DNA of 10,401 bases from Acidobacteriota bacterium (GTDB lineage Bacteria > Acidobacteriota > Vicinamibacteria > Vicinamibacterales > SCN-69-37), in NCBI GenBank assembly GCA_021824055.1, contig JAKALV010000103.1:1-10401 (forward strand), read 5' to 3'. The position numbers and the translations under genes were made by a program. This document shows, piece after piece, positions 1 through 6,854 of this stretch (position 1 is its first letter; each line of letters begins with the position of its first letter). The notes beneath the pieces were generated by a model. It worked only from the letters and a program-made list of their open reading frames with translations. It ran no database searches and was not told where the DNA came from.

Positions 1-159
1 GGTCTGCCGCAGCGTCTGCAGCGCCCGCAGTTTGTCGGCACCGCCCTTGGCGGCGAGATTCCTGGCGACGATGTCGTCGACGGATTGAGCGAAGGCGGCG
101 GTGTGCAGGAGCAGCACCACGGCAGCGGCGGAAAGAACAACAAGACGCTTGCGGATCAT
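1..159 (-). CDS. Secreted LolA-like (outer-membrane lipoprotein-sorting-like) protein, N-terminal fragment
   Basis: Only the first 53 residues are present; the rest lies beyond the left edge. The ATG at 159-157 is preceded by GAGGAG with a 6-base spacer, a strong Shine-Dalgarno, which supports this start. Residues 1-24 form a classic signal peptide: positive MIRKR, a hydrophobic core VVLSAAAVVLLL, and a cleavage-like AFA/Q. The mature part begins with a V-D-D-I-V-A-R-N-L-A-A-K-G-G-A-D-K-L pattern. I know this opening from acidobacterial periplasmic proteins annotated as outer-membrane lipoprotein-sorting (LolA-fold) proteins; that is family knowledge from memory, and the domain itself is not visible. 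It follows the Omp85-like gene after 86 bases on the same strand, so it may be the last seen member of the same operon. It could also be another periplasmic protein sharing this N-terminal motif. Confidence 0.7.
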   Translation of the reverse strand, partial: MIRKRLVVLSAAAVVLLLHTAAFAQSVDDIVARNLAAKGGADKLRALQTLRQT

Positions 160-203
160 CGGACACTCCTCAAGGCAGGCAGGTTGATCATACAGTCCTG
201 TTA

Positions 204-233
204 GGGCAAAGGGCAGAGGGCAAAGGGCAGAGG
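204..233. repeat. Short heptamer tandem repeat between the Omp85-like and LolA-like genes
   Basis: Four consecutive 7-base units alternate GGGCAAA (204-210), GGGCAGA (211-217), GGGCAAA (218-224) and GGGCAGA (225-231), followed by GG. It can equally be read as two copies of a 14-base unit. It lies in the 86-bp spacer just after the stop codon of the Omp85-like gene. No hairpin is evident. The 7-base period matches the larger repeat block at 5567-5749, although the unit sequence differs. Confidence 0.8.
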
Positions 234-245
234 TTGGGTGTCGTC

Positions 246-1514
246 CTAAAAACTGAACCCGCCGCCGATGTGCAGCCGCGTCCCGGCGCCTTTGCCGTGG
301 GCCACGTCGAGGTTGAGGTGGAAGACCGCAGCGGTCACGAAGATGCCGGCGCCGTAGCCCTGCTTGGGCGTCTGGTCCCTGTAATGTTGGCCCTTGTCGT
401 AGACGGTGCCGGCGTCGGTGAACACGCGCATGCCGAACTTGGCCACCTCGATCGGCGACGTGAGCGGCGCGCGCAGCTCCAGCGTGCCCGCCACCAGCGT
501 GTCGCCGGCAAAGCTCGCCGTTTCGAAACCGCGGAGGTTCGACATGCCGCCGAGCATGGACCTGAAGTAGGCCGGCTGCGGCTTTGACGCGTCTTCGCGC
601 AGGACGCGCGCCACGAGGACGACCTGGCGGATCAGGCCGAGGTACCCGCTCGCGTCGATTTGTGTCCGCACGAACGGATCCCGCGCGGGGGCACCATCCG
701 GCGTGACGCGCACCTGTTCCACCCGGCCCGTCACGTAGACCGCGTTGCGCGGCAGGATCGGATCGAGCCGCGTGTCGAGCGTCGCATCGAGGCCGATGGT
801 CTTCACCTGGTCCACCGCGCCGCCGAAGTTCACCCGCTGCCACGACGCCGTGCCGCCCACGTGCAGCCGCATCGCGGTGGCCTCGGCCCGCGCCCAGGCC
901 TGCCGGCGCGCGTCCGTCACGTCATAGAACGGGTGCCGGCTGCTGGTCAGCGCGCCGCCGAACTGGATGCGGCCGTGCGTCAGGTTCTTTTCCCACTCCG
1001 CGCCCGCGCGGCGCTCGCCGCCCCACGTGAACGGAAACGACAGCCGCGAATGCGACCGCGCCGATCCCACGAGCGCCACGCGCACGCCGAACCGCACGGC
1101 GTAGCCGTCTTCCTCGTCGAGGATCGGCATGTACATGAGGTTGCCGCCGAGGCCGCGTTTCACGACGCGCGGCCGCATGTTCGGCGCGTCCGGCCCTTCG
1201 GGCAGTTCGATCCGCACGGGTCCTTCGTTCACGATCAGCATGATGACGATCGCTGTGGGATCGTCGATCGACGCAAACCGCTTCAACACCTGCGCATCGT
1301 CAAACTGGCCGGAGGCCTTCAAGCGCCTGAGCGCGGACGGCACCGTGTCGGCCGTGACGGGCGCGCCTTTGGTAAGGCCGGAGAGACGGATCACGTCGGC
1401 GTCGGCGGTGATGTGGTTGCCGTGCACGCGGATGTCGGCGATCACTTCACCGGGCGCGACCGCCTGGGGCGCCGCGCCGAGCAGCCACGCGCACACGATC
1501 AGCAGGGACGCCAC
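246..1514 (-). CDS. Omp85/BamA-superfamily outer-membrane barrel with a single POTRA domain
   Basis: A 422-aa protein. Residues 1-20 are a signal peptide (MASLLIVCAWLLGAAPQAVA). Residues about 22-97 fit one POTRA domain: I-A-D-I-R-V-H-G-N, then a helix with L-R-R-L-K-A-S-G-Q-F-D-D, then the strand A-I-V-I-M-L-I-V-N-E-G. Residues about 120-422 are a beta-barrel rich in alternating residues, with the Omp85 hallmark L-R-G-F at 327-330, F-T-D-A-G-T-V-Y-D at 365-373, and a C-terminal phenylalanine (GGGFSF) expected for BAM-assembled barrels. BamA has five POTRAs and about 800 residues, so this is a short relative and not the essential BamA itself. Its role may be protein or lipid transfer across the outer membrane, but that is inferred. 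The start is GTG, one base after the upstream stop (TAA-C-GTG), with only a weak ribosome site, so translation is probably coupled. Confidence 0.85.
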   Translation of the reverse strand: MASLLIVCAWLLGAAPQAVAPGEVIADIRVHGNHITADADVIRLSGLTKGAPVTADTVPSALRRLKASGQFDDAQVLKRFASIDDPTAIVIMLIVNEGPVRIELPEGPDAPNMRPRVVKRGLGGNLMYMPILDEEDGYAVRFGVRVALVGSARSHSRLSFPFTWGGERRAGAEWEKNLTHGRIQFGGALTSSRHPFYDVTDARRQAWARAEATAMRLHVGGTASWQRVNFGGAVDQVKTIGLDATLDTRLDPILPRNAVYVTGRVEQVRVTPDGAPARDPFVRTQIDASGYLGLIRQVVLVARVLREDASKPQPAYFRSMLGGMSNLRGFETASFAGDTLVAGTLELRAPLTSPIEVAKFGMRVFTDAGTVYDKGQHYRDQTPKQGYGAGIFVTAAVFHLNLDVAHGKGAGTRLHIGGGFSF

Positions 1515-1515
1515 G

Positions 1516-2541
1516 TTACTTGATCCGGCTGGACGTTTCGGCCAGCTTGTAGTCGTTGTAGTCGATCGCCACGCGCATGTCGAACTGGCCGACGGCCACC
1601 ATCAGCGATGCGTACATCTCGATGTTCTTCGGCAACCAGACATCGGCAGCCGGGTCGGCGGCCGTGGTCTGGCTGGCGGCAAACGGCTGGCTCATCCGCA
1701 TCGTGGCCTTGACGTCGTTGAGCCGCACGAACGCCGCGCCCGGCAGGAAGTCGAGGTTCACGTTATCGAAGGTGTACTTCACGATCTGGCTGGACGTGGG
1801 CTCGATCCAGAGCGTGACCAGCGACACTTTGTTCGCAGCCGTCTCGATCGCGGAGCTCATCTGCCGGTCCTTGTCGACTCTCTCGCCGCGTTCGAGCCGC
1901 CCCTTGTTCCGGTCGATATCGGTCGAGAACAGCCGCGCCGGGTAGTACTCGATCTTCAGCACTTCGCGCCCGTCCAGCTGCTCGCGTCCGACAAGCGCGT
2001 ACTTGCCTTCTTCAAACTTGAACTTCAGGAAATACGCGGACGAGACGAACTGCGGCTCGCGTGTTTGCGCGATGAGACTGTCGACATCGGCAGGCGCTTC
2101 AGCGGCCGCGGGCGCCGGAGCGGCGCCGCCGGCGGCGGCCGACGCCGCGGCGCGGTTCTTCTCACGCTCGCGCTGGCGTTGATCGCGCGCCTTCTCGCGA
2201 CGAACGTATTCATCTTCGTACTTCCGGCGATCGGCGTCGTTGATGGTGACGCCATTGACGGTCCGAGGGCTCCGGACGAAGAAGCCGTCGCGCAGAAACC
2301 AGGTGAACTCGCGCTTCTCGCCCCAGACCGGCAACTGGCCCGGACCGCGCACCTCGATAATGTCGCGTTCGTTGAGGATGTACTGCTGCAGTTTCTTCCA
2401 GTTGTCGTCGCGCCGGGCGAGCACTTTCTTCATGAACGCGTCGAGGTCGGTCTGGGCGAGGAGCGGGGCGGGGCGAAGCGGGCCGGCGGCCAGCACCAGC
2501 AGCGCGAGACTGGCGGAAAACACGGAGAGCTTGGCGTTCAC
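1516..2541 (-). CDS. Secreted periplasmic protein of unknown function, possibly LolA-fold
   Basis: A 341-aa protein. The GTG start at 2541 is set by a strong Shine-Dalgarno (GGGAGG, complement of 2551-2556, 9-base spacer). Residues 1-30 are a signal peptide ending L-L-A-Q. Residues 31-105 include repeated short strands (E-V-R-G-P-G, R-E-F-T-W-F-L-R-D-G-F-F-V-R). Residues 106-130 are a strongly charged Arg/Lys/Glu helix, probably coiled, followed by an Ala/Pro-rich linker at 131-150. Residues 165-335 are beta-rich with L-K-I-E-Y-Y-P and V-T-L-W-I-E-P-T-S, the type of strand pattern seen in LolA-like or DUF-type sorting proteins of Acidobacteria; I cannot name the family with certainty. It sits 30 bases after the esterase and 1 base before the Omp85-like barrel, so it is likely a periplasmic partner of that barrel. 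Confidence 0.75.
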   Translation of the reverse strand: MNAKLSVFSASLALLVLAAGPLRPAPLLAQTDLDAFMKKVLARRDDNWKKLQQYILNERDIIEVRGPGQLPVWGEKREFTWFLRDGFFVRSPRTVNGVTINDADRRKYEDEYVRREKARDQRQREREKNRAAASAAAGGAAPAPAAAEAPADVDSLIAQTREPQFVSSAYFLKFKFEEGKYALVGREQLDGREVLKIEYYPARLFSTDIDRNKGRLERGERVDKDRQMSSAIETAANKVSLVTLWIEPTSSQIVKYTFDNVNLDFLPGAAFVRLNDVKATMRMSQPFAASQTTAADPAADVWLPKNIEMYASLMVAVGQFDMRVAIDYNDYKLAETSSRIK

Positions 2542-2571
2542 GACGGTTGTCCTCCCAGGCAGGCGAATGTA

Positions 2572-3837
2572 TCAGACGGGATTTTCGGGCGGATAGTTGC
2601 CGGTCCGCAAAGGCCCGGCCGTGCGAGGAGACCGCGCGGCTGGAGGGGATGGCCGGACCGATCCAAACAGACTGATCAGCACCGTGCGCAGATGCGTGCG
2701 CCAGGTCACCGTGCTGTGACCCTCGGGCACCTCCACAAAGTCGACGTCGTGGCCCTTGTCGATCAACTCGAGTTGAGCCGCGCGGGCGGCGCCGAGATTC
2801 AGCGTGTCGTACGTGGCCGCCACGATCGACGCGCGCAGCGTGCGCGGCCCCCTGGGCTTGACCGCGGTGACGTCGCCCGGGTCGAGCGCGGGAATGAGCA
2901 GGCCCAGGCGGCCGAAGGATTCCAGCGACGCCGCGGCGTCCACCGCGCCGCGCGCGCTGGCCGAAATGCCGATGATCGCGCGCTCGCCCGGATCCGTCGT
3001 CACGCTGTAGTGCGCCGCAATCCACGGCAGCAGCTCGCCGGTCACGAACGCCCGCATTGGCGCGCCGCGGCGGTCGTCGGCCACGCGCGACTGCGGATCC
3101 ACGAATACCGCCACGATCGGCTCGATGGCCCGATGGGCGATGAGCCAGTCGAGCACGCGCGGCGCCTCGCCGGTGTTGACGACCATGGCGCCGTCGTGAA
3201 ACACCGCGAGCGGATAGGCGACGCCGCGCTGATACCCGGGCGGCGTGTAGACGATCACGCGCCGCGTGCTTTTCAGAATGCGGCTCTCCACGACCGTGTC
3301 GACGACCGTGCCGGCCGGCCGCATCGGCGGATCCACGAATTCCTGCGGCGGCATGTAGCCCGGCATCACGAACTCCGACGCGGGGCCGTTCGCGCGTTGC
3401 ACCTTCCGTGGATTGTGGGGATCGAGCCGGTAGTCGCCGGCTCCGTACGCGATCAGATATTCAATGCGCGCGTACGGCTCCACCTTGGTTTCGAGCGAGT
3501 ACCAGCCGGTCCGGCCGACCGGCGTCATCCTGCCCGCCGAATAATCGAACGTGCCGTCCGGACGCTCGCCCCACCCGGTGGCATCGGACACGATGCGCGG
3601 CACGTCGCCGCCGTCGCGCGTGGCCAGAAACGTCACGCTCGGCCGGCCCCGCCGCGGTTGCTCGCCGATGAGCGGCGCGGTCTGGCGGCCGGCGTCGATC
3701 TCGCGAATGGCCGCCTCGAGCGAGGGCGCTCCGCCGGCGTCCGACGTGCCCGGCGCCCGCACGGGCATCGCAAATCGTCCAATGAGGGCAATCGCGGCGA
3801 GCACGGCCAGCACGAAGACCAGGACGCGGAGGCGCAT
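2572..3837 (-). CDS. Secreted or membrane-anchored esterase, alpha/beta hydrolase (Fes/esterase D-like)
   Basis: A 421-aa protein. Residues 4-22 are a hydrophobic segment (signal peptide or membrane anchor). Residues about 65-165 look like an Ig-like/E-set domain as in carbohydrate-binding CBM48 or enterochelin-esterase N-termini. Residues about 178-392 are the hydrolase domain: strand R-R-V-I-V-Y-T-P-P-G-Y, oxyanion region F-H-D-G (213-216), nucleophile motif I-I-G-I-S-A-S-A-R-G with Ser292, probable acid Asp344 (A-T-Y-D), and His374 in E-G-H-S with the following T-W-R typical of this family. The usual G-X-S-X-G has serine in the last position here. The last 30 residues are a Pro/Arg-rich tail. 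The substrate is unknown; Fes homologues cut ester bonds in siderophores, others act on feruloyl or acetyl esters. It heads the minus-strand operon. No good Shine-Dalgarno is seen before the ATG. Confidence 0.82.
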   Translation of the reverse strand: MRLRVLVFVLAVLAAIALIGRFAMPVRAPGTSDAGGAPSLEAAIREIDAGRQTAPLIGEQPRRGRPSVTFLATRDGGDVPRIVSDATGWGERPDGTFDYSAGRMTPVGRTGWYSLETKVEPYARIEYLIAYGAGDYRLDPHNPRKVQRANGPASEFVMPGYMPPQEFVDPPMRPAGTVVDTVVESRILKSTRRVIVYTPPGYQRGVAYPLAVFHDGAMVVNTGEAPRVLDWLIAHRAIEPIVAVFVDPQSRVADDRRGAPMRAFVTGELLPWIAAHYSVTTDPGERAIIGISASARGAVDAAASLESFGRLGLLIPALDPGDVTAVKPRGPRTLRASIVAATYDTLNLGAARAAQLELIDKGHDVDFVEVPEGHSTVTWRTHLRTVLISLFGSVRPSPPAARSPRTAGPLRTGNYPPENPV

Positions 3838-3918
3838 CAGCGTCTAGTGTGATTCAGAATCGGGCACCAGGGCCCCCGGAAGACGGAAAAACCGCTGAAG
3901 ATGAGACAATAAGGATCA
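3838..3918. promoter_or_regulatory. Divergent spacer between esterase operon and peptidase unit
   Basis: This 81-bp non-coding stretch separates two divergent start codons, so promoters for both units are expected here or inside the neighbouring gene ends. I see no convincing -35/-10 pair. The plus strand has a weak -10-like GACAAT (3905-3910) very close to the peptidase ATG and an AAGGA (3911-3915) only 3 bases before it. The region is less GC-rich near 3885-3918 than its surroundings. Confidence 0.35.
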
Positions 3919-5202
3919 ATGTTGTCCACCGCGGCCCTCCTTCTGGCCCTCGGGCTGTCCAACGGCCCCGCGCTCCCCCAGCAAGCGGCTTCCGCGGATG
4001 CCGCGGTCCGCGCCACGATCGGATCGGCACAGTTCAAGGACGCGGCGGCGGACCTCGACCGCGGGTTCGAGCGGCACATCGCCGAAACCATCCGGCTCAC
4101 CGAAATCCAGTCCGCGCCCTTCAAGGAAGCCGCGCGCGGCACGGTGTACCTCGAAATGCTCAAAGCCACCGGCCTGAGCGACGTCGAAATGGACGCTGAG
4201 GGCAACGTCATGGGCCTGCGCCGCGGCACGGGCGGCGGCCCGCTCATCGCCATCGCGGCCCACCTCGACACGGTGTTTCCCGAGGGCACCAACGTCACGG
4301 TCAAGCGCACGGGCATGCGCCTCGCCGCGCCGGGCGTGGGCGACGACTCGCGTTCGCTGGCGGTGCTGCTCGCCTTCATCCGCGCGATGGACGCGGCGAA
4401 GATCCGGACGAAGGCCGACATCCTCTTTGTCGGCGACGTCGGCGAGGAAGGCCCCGGCGATCTGCGCGGCATGAAGTACCTCTTCACCAAGGGCAAGTAC
4501 AAGGACCGCATCGCGATGTTCATTTCCGCCGACGGCACCGGGCCGGGCAACACGATCGTGACGGGCGCGGTGGGCAGCAAGCGGTATCGCGTGACATTCA
4601 AAGGTCCCGGCGGCCACAGCTACGGCGATTTCGGCATCGTCAGTCCGGCCTTCGCGATGGCGAACGCGATGAAGAAGTTCGGCGCGCTGAAGGTGCCGGC
4701 CACGCCCAAGACCACGTTCAGCGTGGGACTCGTGGGCGGCGGCACCTCGGTCAACTCGATTCCGTTTGAAACATGGATGGACGTCGACATGCGCTCCGAG
4801 TCGCGCGCCGAGCTCGACAAGATCGACGCGGCCTTCAAACGGCTGATGGCCGCGGCGGTGGCCGAGGAAAACGCGGCGCGCTCCACCGCCAAGGGCCAGA
4901 TCACCGTCGAGGCCACGCTGAAGGGCGACCGGCCGTCCGGCCAGACGCCGGCCTCGAGCCCCATCGCCGAAACCGCCGCGGCCGCGGTGCGCGCGTTCGG
5001 CCTGACGCCGTCGTTGACGTTCAGCAGCACGGACTCCAACATCCCCATCAGTCTGGGCATTCCGGCGATCACGCTCGACGCCGGCGGCACGAGCGACCGC
5101 GCTCACGCGCTGGACGAATGGATCGATCTGGAGAAGACATCAAGCCTCGGCGGCATGCAGATCATGCTCGCCACGCTGCTCACACTTGCAGGGATGCAGT
5201 AA
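3919..5202 (+). CDS. Secreted M20-family zinc metallopeptidase
   Basis: A 427-aa protein, near the usual M20 length of about 400. Residues 1-21 are a short signal peptide (M-L-S-T-A-A-L-L-L-A-L-G-L). The two-zinc catalytic set is visible: His115 and Asp117 in A-H-L-D-T-V-F, bridging Asp142 in G-V-G-D-D-S-R, the Glu176-Glu177 general base and ligand in G-E-E-G-P-G-D, Asp205 in S-A-D-G-T-G, and His396 in R-A-H-A-L-D-E. Residues about 215-335 are the dimerisation (lid) domain with G-P-G-G-H-S at 229-234. The arrangement resembles the peptidase T/M20 dipeptidase-tripeptidase branch more than ArgE or DapE, but the exact substrate cannot be read. It probably hydrolyses small peptides in the periplasm or outside the cell. 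An in-frame stop just upstream rules out an earlier start. It is followed after 2 bases by the DUF5655-like gene. Confidence 0.9.
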   Translation: MLSTAALLLALGLSNGPALPQQAASADAAVRATIGSAQFKDAAADLDRGFERHIAETIRLTEIQSAPFKEAARGTVYLEMLKATGLSDVEMDAEGNVMGLRRGTGGGPLIAIAAHLDTVFPEGTNVTVKRTGMRLAAPGVGDDSRSLAVLLAFIRAMDAAKIRTKADILFVGDVGEEGPGDLRGMKYLFTKGKYKDRIAMFISADGTGPGNTIVTGAVGSKRYRVTFKGPGGHSYGDFGIVSPAFAMANAMKKFGALKVPATPKTTFSVGLVGGGTSVNSIPFETWMDVDMRSESRAELDKIDAAFKRLMAAAVAEENAARSTAKGQITVEATLKGDRPSGQTPASSPIAETAAAAVRAFGLTPSLTFSSTDSNIPISLGIPAITLDAGGTSDRAHALDEWIDLEKTSSLGGMQIMLATLLTLAGMQ

Positions 5203-5204
5203 GT

Positions 5205-5564
5205 ATGTCGACGCTACCGCCCACCATCGCTCAGCATTTTGACGGCCGCGGCAAGGACGTGCGGGCCACGTACGATCGTATTCTCGCCATCGCGCGCGAG
5301 TGGGGCGACGTGAAGCCCGAGGCCAAGAAGACCTCGATCCACCTGCTGCGCGGCGCCACGTCGTTTGCCGGCATCGCCACCCGCAAGGACGCGCTGATCC
5401 TCACATTGAAGTCCGCCTCGGACATCCGCAGCCCGCGCATCCAGAAGAGCGAGCAGACGTCGGCCAATCGTTGGCACCTCGAAGTCCGGCTGACCAACGC
5501 CAAGGAAGTGGACCACGAGCTGCAGCAGTGGATGCGGGCGAGTTACGCGTTAGCGACGACATAG
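5205..5564 (+). CDS. Small DUF5655-like protein
   Basis: A 119-aa cytoplasmic protein with no signal peptide or membrane segment. It starts at an ATG two bases after the peptidase stop, so it is likely translated from the same transcript; no clear Shine-Dalgarno is seen. The pattern is a helix near residues 18-33, a strand region K-K-T-S-I-H-L-L-R-G-A-T-S-F-A-G-I-A-T-R (residues 41-60), a strand A-L-I-L-T-L-K-S, then W-H-L-E-V-R-L-T-N and a final helix. This order matches DUF5655, a small domain of the same fold type as DUF1801/YdhG proteins that often stands alone; the assignment is from memory of the profile. Function is unknown. The open frame continues upstream inside the peptidase gene, but that part is a shadow in another frame. 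Confidence 0.75.
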   Translation: MSTLPPTIAQHFDGRGKDVRATYDRILAIAREWGDVKPEAKKTSIHLLRGATSFAGIATRKDALILTLKSASDIRSPRIQKSEQTSANRWHLEVRLTNAKEVDHELQQWMRASYALATT

Positions 5565-5566
5565 AA

Positions 5567-5749
5567 GTCCAAGGTCCAACGTCCAACGTCCAAGGTCACC
5601 CCTCGTCCGACGTCCTGAGAGTCCGACGTCCGACAGTCCCAGTCCTGGCGCTCTTGAACGGTGAACCTTGGACCTTGGACCTCGGACCTCGGACCTCGGA
5701 CCTCGGACAACAAGTGACATTGGACCTTGAACTTTGAACCTTGGACGAC
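5567..5749. repeat. Heptamer repeat block in inverted orientation between convergent genes
   Basis: The left half has units GTCCAAG (5567-5573, 5588-5594), GTCCAAC (5574-5587, two units) and diverged GTCCGAC units (5605-5634). The right half carries the complementary phase: GGACCTT (5670-5676), four GGACCTC (5677-5704), then GGACCTT, GAACTTT, GAACCTT, GGACGAC (5722-5749). GTCCAAGGTCCAA at 5567-5579 is a perfect 13-base inverted match to 5668-5680, with an 88-base loop. The block fills the space between two convergent stop codons, so it may act as a bidirectional terminator or as an mRNA 3' stabiliser. It contains no gene. Heptamer families of this kind (STRR) are known in cyanobacteria. Confidence 0.85.
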
Positions 5750-5756
5750 GCGTGTC

Positions 5757-6854
5757 TTAGAGTAGTAACGCTTCCACCCGATGCGCGTGCACCATGTCCT
5801 CGGCCGGCGACCATTTGAAGATCGTGAAGCGGCCGTCCTGGGAGGCGACGAGCGCGAACGTGTCGCGCTGATCGTGAACGAACTGCGCGGCGGACAGATG
5901 GCGCGTGCCGCCGAGCTGGCCCGGCGCGATCAGCGTGGGTACGCTGCCTTCGATCGGCTCGGTCAGCGCAATACGCTCCACCGACGGACTGCCCTTCCGC
6001 CGCGTGATCTTCACGCCAAACGCCAGCACGTCGTACTCGTCGTTCATGACCATGGCGCCGTCGACCGCCGTGAGACCGGCAATGCCTTCAACGGCGTGAC
6101 GGATGTCGTCCGCGTCGCTTTCCGCGCGCATCAGCGCGCTCAGCGCGGTGAACGGCGGATTGAGCGCGTACAGCGCCGGCGTGACGATCGATGACAGCCA
6201 CCCGTCCGAACCCGCCGGCGTGATCAGCAGCGCGCCGCCCCGGCCGTGACTGCGCATCGACGCCGCCAGCTGCACCAGCACGTTGATGCCCTCCGTGCCC
6301 GTCCTCGGGCCAACCGGATGCCCGAACCCGAGCAGCGATTGCAGCACGCCCGGGCACTCCGGCAACGTCGCCGAGCGCTCATCGACGAACTTCACCTGAT
6401 CGCCTTCCAGCACCGCCACGTTGATGAACTTCCCCATCAACTCGCTGCGTTCCTTGACGACGAGCAGCCCGGACGTCACGACCTCGATCACGAAGCAATG
6501 CGGCGGCAGATGCTGCGTGGTGCCCCACACGCATAACTCGCCGTTGACGGGCCAGACACCCAGGTGAATGCCCGGGCGCTCCACCGCCGGCGCCAGCTTG
6601 GCCAGCGCTTCGGCATTCGGGGACAGCGAATGATCGAACAGCAGGGGGTGGCCCGTGCTTTCCGGCTCGGCATACGCGAGCGAGATCTTCGGCGTGACGC
6701 CCTCCTCGCGGCGCAGGCTCGCCCAGAACGCGGCGTCGATGAGTCTCTCGATCACGGCCGCGCTTGGCGCCGGGGCGCCGTCGGCATGGTGCGCGAAATG
6801 CGATTCAACGCGCGGCGCGATGGCCCGCGCGGCCGGGTAGCCGGGTTCAGCCAT
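5757..6854 (-). CDS. Probable sensor-linked diadenylate cyclase (DAC/DisA_N domain) protein
   Basis: A 365-aa soluble protein. Residues about 55-165 form an N-terminal domain of alternating strands (H-L-G-V-W-P-V-N-G-E-L-C-V-W-G-T at 97-112; V-V-T-S-G-L-L-V-V-K at 125-134). It resembles the predicted sensor domains that precede DAC domains and that Pfam/NCBI label DACNV, from memory. Residues about 190-350 fit a DAC domain: D-G-A at 265-267 (metal and ATP binding), then G-G-T-R-H-L-S-A-A at 315-323, then L-V-A-S-Q-D-G-R-F (335-343). Canonical DAC enzymes have GTRHRA and make c-di-AMP from two ATP; here the second arginine of R-H-R is Leu320, so activity is uncertain. No membrane segment is present, unlike CdaA, and the DNA-binding tail of DisA is missing. 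The start is fixed by GGAGGA 7 bases upstream and a one-base overlap (TGATG) with the ATPase gene. The open frame extends upstream through the ATPase gene, but only as a shadow. Confidence 0.8.
   Translation of the reverse strand: MAEPGYPAARAIAPRVESHFAHHADGAPAPSAAVIERLIDAAFWASLRREEGVTPKISLAYAEPESTGHPLLFDHSLSPNAEALAKLAPAVERPGIHLGVWPVNGELCVWGTTQHLPPHCFVIEVVTSGLLVVKERSELMGKFINVAVLEGDQVKFVDERSATLPECPGVLQSLLGFGHPVGPRTGTEGINVLVQLAASMRSHGRGGALLITPAGSDGWLSSIVTPALYALNPPFTALSALMRAESDADDIRHAVEGIAGLTAVDGAMVMNDEYDVLAFGVKITRRKGSPSVERIALTEPIEGSVPTLIAPGQLGGTRHLSAAQFVHDQRDTFALVASQDGRFTIFKWSPAEDMVHAHRVEALLL

Noticed and set aside
1129..3852. A 907-codon open frame on the plus strand across three minus-strand genes
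   Set aside because: Its translation is rich in Arg, His and Ala with no domain, signal or family pattern, while the opposite strand encodes recognisable proteins. It is a GC-rich antisense shadow.
3916..5106. A 396-codon minus-strand frame opposite the M20 peptidase
   Set aside because: Low-complexity Arg/Gly/His/Ala translation without motifs; the plus strand has all M20 metal ligands.
5567..5749. CRISPR array
   Set aside because: Units are 7 bases with no unique spacers of constant length and no cas gene nearby; it is a simple tandem repeat.
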